64,000 nt of DNA. It comes from Penicillus capitatus. Lineage: Eukaryota; Chlorophyta. A program made the translations under genes and the position numbers. The stretch covers positions 372,001 through 436,000 of the forward strand of contig OZ287695.1 of NCBI GenBank assembly GCA_965649825.1, written 5' to 3'. Numbering within the stretch: position 1 is the stretch's first letter; each line of letters begins with the position of its first letter. This document shows positions 25,240-36,234 of this stretch, in pieces. Under the pieces are notes generated by a model. That model was not told the origin of the DNA. It made no database searches and worked only from the letters and a program-made list of their open reading frames with translations.

Positions 25240-25790
25240 CATAGACCACACGGAGAGGTGAATGAATAACATATTGCCGTCATTAATCGATCAAGCATGC
25301 CGGGGATTATGTCCGGGAAACTCTTAAAACGCCTTGCATTCGCGCGATGACTTTGCCGCAGTTCGCCGGCGAACCTTTTTGTCATCGACCGACAAAGCGA
25401 CAAAGCCATTCTAAAGTTTGTATGAAAGCGAGTTTCTTTTGGAGCAAGATAGGTTGAGAAAAGATGAGCTCAATACAAGACTGGAGAAAGTAGGATTGAT
25501 GGGTGCGAAGTATTCATTGCACACCAGTTACGGTTCTGTGTAGATCGTACAAGTCGACTGTTGATTGAAAATGGACCGCTAGCGTTGCAGACAACATTAT
25601 CGCAGCAACAAACGTTATAGATGACAGATCCGATCCTGCAGCAAACGACGCACAGTTACCGAAGACAAAGTCGGCGAAAACAGACAGCTAATTCAGAAAT
25701 CACAAGTTAGACGCAAAGACACACTTTTGATAAAGAAGCAAGCTCTTTTGTCACAACGGGCTTTACGCTTAGGTAGGTGTGGCATGGCTT
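25240..25790. repeat. Dispersed repeat, copy 1 (partner 48145-48890)
   Basis: Long matching blocks are shared with 48145-48890 in the same orientation, including GCAGTTCGCCGGCGAA, TTGAAAATGGACCGCTAGCG and CTTTACGCTTAGGTAGGTGT. The partner has about 200 extra bases near 48215-48420. No coding frame survives in both. It is probably the non-coding part or terminal region of a mobile element. Confidence 0.75.
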
Positions 25791-25799
25791 TTATCCCCG

Positions 25800-27960
25800 T
25801 CAATTTAGTCGTCAGTTTTAGCTTAACCTTGTACATCAACGTTCCGTCGTTTACTGTCGACTCTTACTAGCCAGATTTAGCGTGTAAACATCCAGTCCGC
25901 TTTCCGATCGATTAGGGACCATCAACAGATACCTCGAGTTTGTCTGAGCGATTTGCTCTATCATTGCTACCGAAGACACGGTTATGCGAACGAACAATGC
26001 AAAGTGGCGTTTTAATGCCGTCTTGACACGTACTATACTTCCCGTATGGAGTGGCAATGGACCCAGTGTGGCATGGGAATTCTCCGATCTCGAGGAAGAA
26101 AGAAATTTCTCCTCGATTACCGTCACCAAAATAGTAGGTTCTAAACGCCCGTGTGGTTTCCCGCAAAACTGTCTATTAGTTTAAAAAAAGATGAAGATCG
26201 TGTGCTTAATAATAATGCCGGCTTCTGAGTTATCATTCGAAAAAACGAGCTTGCCAGGCCGGCGAGCCCTTGCGCCAGATTGGTGGCATTTTAACGGCGG
26301 CTAGATGGTTGCCTTCCGTGAAGTTAGTGATGCAAGATACCTTGAGAAAGGGTGTCGGGAATCAAGGGCATTAGCGAGGAACACCTCGTATCAAGAAAGA
26401 CAGTGCACTGTTTGATGTTTCAAATATTTGCATAGGCCTTCGACAGTCGAGGGCGATGATTCTTCCGATTCAAGTCGACAGATAGGGTGTGCGCGGCATC
26501 GTGCCAATCAGGCAGGTTGCTGATACTAAGGTATCGCCGTTAATGTCAGGGGAGGGAGCGTGTCTTCTACACAATGCGAGAAGAATTGCGAAGCTAACAC
26601 AAGACCCGAATATAGGAAACAACTCGTATGATTGGTTCTTTGAGTTACGTCGATACTCTGCTTTAGACATCGAATTGAGCAAGGACTTCTGAAAACGACA
26701 CAGGCGTATTTGGGCGTCGCTTTTCAGGATTCGTCGTGATTAGCTTCTTGCGCGTTTGTGTTACAGGAAAGTAAACAGCAAATCATGATTTTGAGGTCGA
26801 CTACTTTGGAAGCGTTGTTTAAGATGTGTGATATCTATGCTTGTATCAAATAGAACTTGATGCAACGGTGCAACGTGTTTGAGATTGGCTGACTCGGGCT
26901 AGACAAAACAGGCGATGGATTGCATCTAGCAAACTTAAAGTGGTTTTGCACAATTCGCTTGTTTGTGCAGATCCAAAAGAAGGAAACGCAGAGTCATTGC
27001 TTTCTTTATGATAACGACATAGAGAGTGTCTTCGATAGACTTCTGCTTTCCGACACTATTCCTTTAGACAAGTTCATCGACATCTAGAGATACCATCATA
27101 CTACCTAACTCGACAGTACTGTCCTCATATGGCGCGCTCGACGTTAAACTACTAGATGCAGTCTTCTTAGAGACATAGTGTCTGTACGTTTCGGGAGGCC
27201 GACATTCTTGGCAGCGTCCAAAACGGTATCGAAAAATCACCGGTGGCCTTCTTACGGCACCTTAAGAGCGTACGCAAACGCATCTACTGTTAAGTATCAG
27301 GCGTCAAACGTGGCAAGAGAGCCATTTCTTGCGACGAAGAGAGATATCGCATACGGGCTGTGAGCGAACTCCGTGCACTGCCCACTTTTTAGACATATGC
27401 TCGGCGTCTGTCCCAACGACGATCGCCTGCTCTACGGCGATATGTCCTTCCGAACATCCGACATGGCTTAAGCGCGCCATTGTACGACGTCGCCTGGGCT
27501 GTCGCGTCTGGCTGATCGCGACTGAGGGTGGCCACTGGAGGAGGCGCTTCTCAAGTCGTACGGACGGGACGTCTTTTCGCGACACCATGTATCTTCCTTT
27601 GCCATTCAAAACGACCTGCGATACCCGATGCGTTACAACAACTAACCAACTGTCATTTCATAAATTATCCGCTTCCGGCTCACACAAAATCCAAGGTGGA
27701 AACCGATGAAAAAATTGCGATCCGTACCGACTGGTTCAAAACGAAATCCACAACACCCGATGCCTCGTGCACCGAATGTCACTAGTAAACGAGATCAAGC
27801 ACTCGTTAGCGTCCACCTTGTCACTAACGCATGATTTCACAATCGTCTTTACGCCTGTCCTTTCATCTTCGTATGTTCCAGGCAGAATATAAAAAAGGTG
27901 ACGGAGTCCCACAGTTGTCATTGAGCCAAGTCGAGCGATGGAGATAGATTGCGGCTAGAC
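25800..27960. other. Repeat-like DNA without a supported gene
   Basis: No intact gene. A minus-strand stretch near 26470-26680 (SFAILLALCRRHAPSPDING) loosely recalls the copia reverse transcriptase segment before the first catalytic Asp, but it is too short and diverged to call. Plus-strand fragments at 27340-27650 (GWPLEEALLKSYGRDVFSRH) look protein-like yet are broken by stops and match no family I recognise. Confidence 0.35.
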
Positions 27961-27998
27961 CCCCACGGTTAAAGAAACGGGAATTCAGTTAGAGATCG

Positions 27999-30900
27999 TT
28001 AGGTCATTTTGTGCGTAGGGAATTCGTTCTTCAAGTACCTCTTGATTTCTTTCGCAGCGACACGCGTACACTTACGGTTGCGTTCTGCGGCTGTGCACAC
28101 GATATCGCGAGGGAGCTTGTCCTCTGCGTTCTTCATCGTCCTGGACGCCCCGCCCTCCTCGATAAGGATCTGTCACATCATTCGCATCGTCAGAGCCCAG
28201 ATTCAGAATGCAGACCGTGTACCTGAACAGCTCTCTCGTTGCCGTACTTTGCGGCGTAATGAAGTGCGGTCATCTGATCGCTGTCGACGGCGTCCACTTC
28301 TGCCTCTTTCTCGATGAGACTCTTCACGGGCAATCATCTGCATCGTGCTGCACAGAGGTCGAGGCTTACTCTTATGATCGAGTCAGATCCCCCGATAGCC
28401 GCCAGCATCAGCGCCGTCTTATGCTTCAGATCTTCGGCATTGACATTCGCACCACGTTCGACGACCACCTGTCGGTTTCGCAAATACAACGACGGTTGCG
28501 AACGGCTCAGCATACGTACGTGTACAACGGATCTGTGATCACTGTTGGCCGCGACGAGAAGAGCGGTCCTTCCATCGGAATTGGCCTCTTCGATGCCTGC
28601 CCCGTATTTGAGAAGGACCTTCAGGAATGGCCGTCGTCATTTTGCAGTCTGGAGACGGAAACAGCTTCACCTCTACGAGATGAGCAGAGCCATGGCGCGC
28701 TGCGTAGTGAATAGGGGCTCCCCAATAGCACTGGGCATTCACGTCTGCTCCGTATTTCAAGAGCAGCTACACGTTTCCATAGCCCAAAGCGTTTTGGCGT
28801 GCCGCTGGTCGTACCTCTGCTATGTCGACGTATCCCTCGTCGGATGCAATATGAAGTGGCGTCTGTTTGTCCTCGTTGGCGACATCCACCGTGGCTCCCG
28901 CCTCTATGAGTTCCTTCGAGGGGAGTTCGTCAATTCAGAAGCTCCGACAATGGCTGGCTATCTTACTCTTGCGATCTCCGCTCTTCCGTTAAATGCCGCA
29001 ATGTGGAGTGCCGTTTCTTCCCTGTAGTCCGCAGCGTCGAGGGAAACACCGCTCTGGATGAGCGCCTTCAGACAACGACATCATCTATCGGGCCCTTCAG
29101 AACGTCAGCCAGACGCACCGTCACATCCAGTTTCTGTCCAGTAAACGCAGCCATATGAAGTGCCGTCTGTTTCTTGGAACTGGCAGCATTGACGTCGGCA
29201 CCTGACTTAAGCAATAACTACAAGCATCGACAGTCAGTTGTCCCTTCCAGCACATCCGTTGATCGTACGAAGATGATTGCGGATCTTCTTCTTCTGATCG
29301 CGTGATGCAGTGCCGTATAGCGTCTTCTGTCCGTCGCATCGATGGAGATCCCTTGCCGAATAAGCGCCTTCGAACAACGATAGCCCATTCGCATGTCTTA
29401 GTGCGTCTCGGGGATACCTCTACGGAGTCAATCTGTCCTTCGTCTACTGCGATGTGAAGCGCCGTCTGTTTCTTGGAATCGCTGGCGTTGATGTCGGCTC
29501 CTGCCTTGACGAGTTTCTGCAACGGATCGCCACTTATGCATTTCGGTTTTCAGAACATTCAGTGTTCTCACTCTGATGATCGCGACGTTCCCCATAGCGG
29601 CGGCAATGTGCAGTGCCGTCCAACCGTCGGCATTGCCAGCGTTGATCGAAGCGCCTGCACTGGCGAGCACCTTCAATGAAGCGCCGCCATTTACGAACGC
29701 GTACCGAGTGCATTTGCCTCACCTCTATGGCATCCGTCTGTCCGTTTGCTACAGCAAGGTGCAATGCTGCCTGTCCGTCGTTGTCCAAGGCATCGATTTC
29801 CGCTCCCTTGGCGATGACAGCCTGCCGAGAACACTCTTCGATGGACATGCACGCAGGACAAGCACTTGACGCACTTTCATGGTCTTTGTGTGCCCTCCTG
29901 CCGTTGCAACGTGAAGCGCCGTCTGACCGTGAGCATTGACGCTCTCGATTGGTGCCCCCAAAAGCAAGAGTGCCTTTAGCAACCCCGTCATCAGTGGTTG
30001 GGAAGTCTGAACGTGTGTCGGCCGCACCTTCACCGTCTTAGTCTCTCCGTTCGCTGCTGCCAAGTGCAGGGCTGTCTGTCCATCGCTATCGAGCGGGTCG
30101 ATCGTCGCTCCTCCGTCGACGAGTTCCTGCATTGCACCGTCTTAAGTTCACTAGCATTCCATACCCGCACAGATCTCGCCTCCATCGTCTTTATGTGTCC
30201 GCTAGCTGCCGCCACGTGAAGCGCCGTCTGGCCCTGAGCGTTGAAGCTGTCGATTGGTGCGCCCAAACGAATGAGCTCCTGGAAGGTCACATCATCTGTA
30301 CATAAGAGAGTCCTTGTGCTTGTCGAACGCACCCTCATCGTCTCGATATGTCCATTTGCCGCTGCCAAGTGCAATGCTGTCTGTCCGTCACCATCAAGCG
30401 CATTGATCGTCGCCCCTCTGTTAATGAGCTCCTTCAAATGACCGTCTTGCCTTCACGACCTCCCAAGGAGAGTAACGGCTCTCACTGTCGTGGTCTCTGT
30501 GTGTCCGTTCGCTGCCGCAACGTGGAGTGTTGTCTGTCCATGAGTATTGACACTGTCGATCGGTGCCCCAGCAGCAATGAGCTCCTTCAAGGGTCGCCCG
30601 TGGGCCAAACGCCAAATGTGAGTAACGGAGGCACCTTCACGGCATCCGTTTGTCCATCTGCTGCTGCGAGGTGCAATGCCGTCTGTCCATCACCATCGAA
30701 AGCCTCGATCTTCACGCCTTGCCCGAAGAGCACCTTGGATGAACCACCACTGACCCGCCATCACACGACACGAGCATCGCTAGCACCTTCATCGTCTTTG
30801 TATGCCCGTTGGCCGCTGCGACGTGAAGCGCCGTCTGACCCTGAACGTTGACGCTGTTGATCGGAGCCCCAGCGCCAACGAGCTCCTTAAAGGTATAGCC

Positions 30901-33504
30901 ATCAGGACGTAGAAATGCGGATGGTGTGTCTAACGCACCTTTAGGGCATCGGTTTGTCCATTCGCTGCTGCGAGGTGCAGGGATGTCTGTCCATCGCCAT
31001 CGAGAGCATTGATCCTCGCCCCTTTATCGATGAGCACCTGCAGGTGCCGCCTTGAGCACACGATTCTCAGAGCAGCGACGGTCTCACTCTCATCGTCTCT
31101 GTGTGTCCGTTTGCTGCGGCAACGTGAAGTGGCGTCTGATAACGAGCGTTGTTGCCGTCGATCGGTGCCCCCACACGAACGAGCTCCTTCAAAGTCACAT
31201 CATCCGTTTGTGAGATCTGCGAGATGATCATCTGTCCTACGCTTGTCATGTGCGTCTGTCCACTTTCAACAGCAATGTGCAAAGCCATCTGTCCGGCAGC
31301 GTTCAGGGCATCGATCACCGCGCCAGCGTCGATGAGTTTCTGCAGGAAAGCGCCGTTCGTTGATGACATCAAAGAGACATGGGCGCGACCAGTGCGATTT
31401 CGACGTTGCTCTTTTCCACCGCGATATGCAGCGGCATGTTTCCGCCACTCGCTGCGTTGACATCAGCTTCGTTGTCGATCAGCACCTGCAGGCATGTGTA
31501 CGGAACACAGAATTTGCCAAGGCCTCTTGGATATACCTTGGCTATTTCGTCGAACTCTTTCTGCACTGCCGCAAACAGTGGCGTCGATCCGTCGTTGCTG
31601 GCAATGTCTAGGTTCGCACGGAAACGGATGAGAACCTGCGAAAGGGCGTGTTGCCTGAAGAGAGGAACAGACGTCATTCATTCTGAGTTACTTTGGCGGC
31701 GTCGATTCCATTCGTCGCCGCAGCGATGTACAGACTTGTGTGTCCACTGGAGTCGGCAGCATCGACATCAGCACCGTTCTCCAGAAGAATCTAGACGCAA
31801 TACAGCGAGGGCAAGGAATGAGCAGGTCGGCGGAAGATGGCTGGACTGTTGTCGGTGTTACCTGCATGATCTTCAGCGCTTTGCTGATAACGGCGTAGTG
31901 AAGCAGCGTCGCGCCAGAGGCGAGATTGGCACTTGATGCCGTCTCTCTGTGGTGGAGCTCGACGTCGGCGCTCAAGCCCTGTTCTAAGACCAAGAGGGCG
32001 GTGTCAGGATCATGGTCCCTGATGGCAACGATCATTTTCTGAGGGGCAGCGAAAGAACTTGGAGATGGCATAGCGCTGGTGTTTGCGTACATTGTACTTT
32101 GACTCTGGCGATGGAGGCGGGGGAGATGGGGAAGGAGCCGGCTGTTGCGATGTCGAAGGAACTTCCGAGGGGAAAGAAGGTTTCTTCTTTGTTGTCTTTG
32201 TCTTCTTCTCACACGTCTAGAGTAACAGACATGCATACAGTCGACATTGGCCATCGAAAACGCGTAGAGTCCTGGCAGGTGGTTGAGCCAGCAACCAGGA
32301 TAGAGATGTGAGATGGTGGATAGCACAGGACCCACCTCGCATTTTTCGCAGAGATGTGGATCAGATGGGAGCGGCAGCCACTCTTTCACGTTGCACTTGC
32401 TCGGCGGAGTCTTGCCAGCCATCGTCTTCAGAATCCAATCCCTGTAGTACGCGACGCTGGTTTGAATCGAACACTCTCCGTATCCCTGAGGCTCGGGATC
32501 GAATGACGTGACGCCGACCACCAGATCCTCGCTGGGAGTCCCCTCTCCAACAGCGCACGGCACATCGGCCAACACAAGGGGACCCCCGTCCAGACCTTAG
32601 AGCACACGAGCGCTGAGGTTCAGCTGGGCGTCCCACCCTCCCACCTGTCTTCTGCTTAGCCTCTTCCCCGCAGAAACAGAGCCAGCCGTTTCCGGGGACT
32701 TCCTTGCCCTTGCCTCGACACTCTCTGCGCGGAGACCGGTGCATCGACAGGTAGCTCTGATATCCGCAGCTGTTCGAACTGCCGTCGCCGATTTCCCATC
32801 CAGGCGTCAGCATGTCCTTCTTTCCCAGAACCATTCCATTCCGAAACAGCCGTGGCGTCTTCAGACGCGCCGCCTTGTCAAGTTTGAGCATGGCCAGATC
32901 AGAGCCTCTGGAGACGTTCCCCGTCCAGCCTCTGTGGATGTAGGCATCTTCGACGTGGAATCTCTGTCGCCCAACGAGGCCGAATCAGCGACAGCGTTTC
33001 GTCCGTGATGGCTCACTTTCTTCTCAGTGGTCGTGTTGACCTGATAGATGCCGCAGTACACAGTCGGGTAGCAGCCGACGGAGCCTTCGAAGTTCGGGTC
33101 GACGCAGTGCGCCGCCGTCAGGACCCATCGCTCGCCCACGAGTGCGGCTGTGCACTCGTGCTTCCGGGTACCGGCCATTCGCAGACTGCATAGGTACGGA
33201 AATCTTCCCGGAGAACCTTCAACTCTGTGACACAGCCCGTTCTCGCCGTCGGTCACATCGCCGCGCGACGCCGTCGAGATTTCCCCGTCGCCGTAGGAAA
33301 CGAGCGAAACGAATCCGCCTCGACGGCCAAACTCTAGACAGAAGCAGTCTTAGGGTCAACCGGCATGATACCATCGATGGCACCTGAACTGGCGAATGTC
33401 GGGCTAGGCGAATACAGCAACGCGCAAAGCAATAGAATCGCAAACGCGCGACTACTTTTCTTGAGACGGCACATTCTACTTGAAAAAACGTATGATGCAA
33501 ACAT
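27999..33504 (-). CDS. Gene E: signal peptide - inactive trypsin-like domain - linker - long ankyrin array (about 25 repeats)
   Basis: Start MFASYVFSSRMCRLKK (33504) runs into FAILLLCALLYSPSPTFAS, a signal peptide. The protease domain (about 33255-32340) is nearly identical to gene B: LTAAHC and GSDLAMLKL are present, but the Ser motif is GLDGGPLVL. The linker after LCEKCETCEKK is rich in Lys, Ser and Pro and ends SPESKYN. The pre-ankyrin exon is KMIVAIRDHDPDTALLVLE. About 25 ankyrin repeats follow; the middle ones alternate between two types (GAPI...GHT and GATI...DGDGQT). The cap has PRDIVCTAAERNRKC and ends NEFPTHKMT with TAA at 27999-28001. This is the longest array in the window. Predicted secreted pseudoprotease with a large binding surface. 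Confidence 0.82.
29690..31140 (-). repeat. Higher-order repeat of two-exon ankyrin units in gene E
   Basis: Ankyrin exons alternate. One type carries GAPIDSVN...GQTALHVAAA..GHT; the next carries GATINALDGDGQTALHLAAA..GQT. At least five such pairs follow one another. This pattern points to duplication of a two-exon block, unlike gene D, where single exons and three-exon blocks were copied. Confidence 0.85.
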
Positions 33505-33539
33505 GACTGACTGCCTCGAACGACTAAACACACTAATCT

Positions 33540-34015
33540 GAAAGACGCATGCAGACCAACGATTTGGTCGCTCCTTTCTATTTTGGTCCTGAAGGCTTCG
33601 AAGCTTCTCTGCTGCGAATTCAAACACGACGCCATCTTGTCGATTGTTGGCTGCCATAGAATTCATACGTCAATAGCCAGCGTAAGCACTTCACCGCGAC
33701 GGCGGTATCGGACACGTGCTGATAACGTATCCTCGCACTCGTCTGTCACGAGATACTGTATCGTCGCCAACATATCGATGTTCTAAACTGTACGACTGTT
33801 CCCACTCAGGTAGCAGATCGTTTCATCGACGGACTGCGCCTTTCTGGCTTGTCTTTTCGGCTGGAGTGGCATGTTCCTTAGTCCTCTGTCTGAAAATCGT
33901 GATGCTGAGCAGAAGACCATCCGCCGCCTCGTTGTCTCCGATAGGCAGCGTTTCATCCTCTTGTGCTGAGACCTGGAAAATCGTGTGACGCCCACGACAG
34001 ACGGTTATGCAGACG
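33540..34015. repeat. 5' flank of gene E, homologous to 15660-16105
   Basis: The flank matches the upstream flank of gene B in order and orientation, with the homology ending near tatgcagacg at 34016. This marks the outer edge of the duplicated unit next to the housekeeping block. Confidence 0.6.
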
Positions 34016-34520
34016 CAAATGTCGTACGACGGTTTGCTGTCGCATCGCGTCTGATAGGAGCTGTCTTTCGATCAGCTTTCTCCATGATTCGGAGGGAACC
34101 TTCGAAGCGATCGCTGGATTTCTGAACGGAAAACACGTCGGTGAGGTCGAGAACAGACCAAAGGCAACCGATCCTCGCTCTGTATGATGGCGGGTTCTCA
34201 ACATCGAGAGAACTTGCGCGCGAAGCACCTGCCACGTGCCGACGGACGGCGCAAAAGAGAGCATGCATTTTAGAAGCTGTGTGGCCTTAAGATGTATAAG
34301 ATCACCATTTCCAGCAGCCTGCAGACAAGACTTCATCGCGTGAGATATATTTCCACCGAAACGCAGCTTCTGTTTGCAGCACCCTAGCCACCAAGTGCGC
34401 ATGCGACAGCGCCTTACCTGGTAACCTCATTTCATGCGAAACGCTACAGGCCTCGCCCGTTGCTCGCTACCGTCGGCGATCTTCTCAAACAGACGAGACG
34501 CGTTTCTACGAAACAGAACG
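34016..34520 (-). CDS. Hypothetical protein fragment, helical, unidentified
   Basis: Minus-strand exon-like sequence reads HAMKSCLQAAGNGDLIHLKA, TQLLKCMLSFAPSVGTWQVL and, further on, VPSESWRKLIERQLLSDAMR. A GTAAGG...CTAG intron of about 34 nt may precede it at about 34395-34430. The helical, Leu-rich pattern resembles HEAT/ARM-type proteins, but I do not recognise a family. No convincing start or upstream exon was found. It may be a truncated gene at the duplication edge. Confidence 0.3.
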
Positions 34521-34757
34521 CACGCACCGTCTTCCTCCTGTACACCTGACAATCACCTTCTCGCTGTATTCGACTCCCCATTTCGTCTCATCCTTGGCGA
34601 GCAGAGCTGAACCGCTGTCTCCGTCGCCCACTCTTAACGATCTCGGTGGCGCCACTCATCATCCGTTGGCACCTGCGGCTGCGCCGTCTCAGATGCAGTC
34701 CATTGACGTCATCATTCCGCTGTCGACTTGTCCTTCTCTCACGCCGCGTCGTTCGCG

Positions 34758-35104
34758 ATGAGTTTCTTCCTTGACTTTATCGGCGACGTCATTGCGAATT
34801 GTATGCAAGACCCGGAGGAGAACAAACGTGTCTGGGACGAGCACATTCGCAGAGTCGAGGCCAAGGCACAGAAGAGGCAGGACACTTCCGACTGACCCTT
34901 TCCTACGCGACCTGTTCTAGACTCGAAGTCTGGAATTCGCCAAAGTACTCGTGGGGCTACTGGCGCAACAAATTTCGCAATGCGATCGTAAGATCCTCAA
35001 CCCGACTGCTCTTCCTCGACGCCGGTCTGTTTGTACAGTACGAGCAGAAGCTCCATCCGGCATATAAGGAGTACCCTGGCAGAAGGGATACCAAGTCGGA
35101 CTAT
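34758..35104 (+). CDS. Putative small gene(s), unidentified
   Basis: Two protein-like plus-strand ORFs lie close together. The first starts MSFFLDFIGDVIANCMQDPE (34758) and ends KRQDTSD at 34895. The second, in another frame, contains NSPKYSWGYWRNKFRNAIV and FLDAGLFVQYEQKLHPAYKE and stops at 35104. Composition (Trp/Tyr-rich, basic then acidic) suggests a real small, possibly mitochondrial, protein. An intron ending TTCTAG at about 34919 could join them, but no donor gives a clean frame. No family recognised. Confidence 0.35.
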
Positions 35105-35133
35105 TGACACTCTTGCCACTGTCCCGCCGCCAA

Positions 35134-35650
35134 GATGTCGATTATCGAGGGACCGATGATGACGGTCCTTATCCCAATCTTAAATTTCAGCTGTTTTCCT
35201 CTTGGCCAGCACTGTCCGAAACATAACGCACGAGGGCCTCTCGGCGGCGGCGGCGCCGCCGCCATTCTCGCCGATCTTGACAGAGCATAGGCGAGATACC
35301 CAGGCAGGTACGGTGTGAGATGCTTGGTCGTCGCGTCGGGGGGCTATGTTTCGCGGGAGGTTGTTCCTGGGAACGTTTTCTCAGCGAAACGCTTCGTTTC
35401 TTACAAACAAAGCAACAGATCTGCGAAAGGTCTTAACCACAAATGCCGCCGTTCGGCTGATAGACACCGTCCGTCGTGTTCGTGTCAAAGATCGATCGCC
35501 TTGGACGAAACAAACAAATAGCAGCTGAATGCTATGCCTCGCTACACACGATAGCCCATCTGTCCCATCAACAGACAGATCGGTCGCTATGGCGCACAGG
35601 ACAGAGGCAGAACGAAGCAACTAGTGTCGAGCAGCGGCAGGCAGATAATC
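35134..35650 (+). CDS. Putative small ORFs, unidentified
   Basis: A 51-codon ORF (35134-35289, starting MSIIEGPMMTVLIPI) contains a GC-rich palindrome coding GGGGAAA. A 60-codon ORF (35346-35528) starts MFRGRLFLGTFSQRNASF, a basic, Ser-rich N terminus of the kind seen in mitochondrial targeting peptides. Neither has a recognisable domain. They may be separate small genes, exons of one gene, or chance. Confidence 0.25.
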
Positions 35651-35659
35651 AGAGCTAGA

Positions 35660-36200
35660 TGCATCTCCCTGTGTCCCATCCATAGCTCTCATCGAGCTGC
35701 GCGTGACACCCTTACACCAAAAGCGACTGTCAAAGAGTAACAAGTGTGACCAGCCACATACCTGGAGGAATTGCTCCTGGATCTCCGAATCCCCAGAGAT
35801 CACACGATCCAGCTGCTTCTCCTGTCGGCGACCTTCTGCCGCCGATCTCTTCTCCCTGCTGACAGAATCCTGCACACAGGCGAGGTAGGTCTCCGGGGAA
35901 AAGGCGTGAGATATCATACGGCGTGCGACGCTCTTCCGGAGGCGGAGTGTGTTCCGTCCGATGGCCTTCGTTTAGAAGACTCGGCTGGGACAGCATCTGT
36001 CGTTCTCTCCTCTGCGACACACATCGATGGACGTCGTCTGCGGTGCACTGCCGATGGTACTTGTCGTTTGTGATAGATGCGAGGATCGATCGTTCTCTCC
36101 CGTCTGCCAGGAGCTTTTGCTTTCCAGAGGAAACTGTCCGGTCGGCGTCGGATTCATGAAGTCCGCGGTTCCTGGCACGTGTGCCGAGGGGCGTGAGGCA
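35660..36200 (-). CDS. Hypothetical gene downstream of the bestrophin-like gene
   Basis: The last exons read ISHAFSPETYLACVQDSV and SEIQEQFLQ. A GTATGT...GCGCAG intron (35697-35761) joins them to LDESYGWDTGRCI and TAG. Upstream frames are charged and Gln/Ser-rich (GKQKLLADGRERSILASITN), but the exon joins are unclear. No family recognised. It lies just 3' of the bestrophin-like gene on the same strand, so it could also be a mis-split 3' end of a larger transcript. Confidence 0.4.
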
Positions 36201-36234
36201 GGCACGGACCCACGGGTCGATTCTTCGTCTCCCT

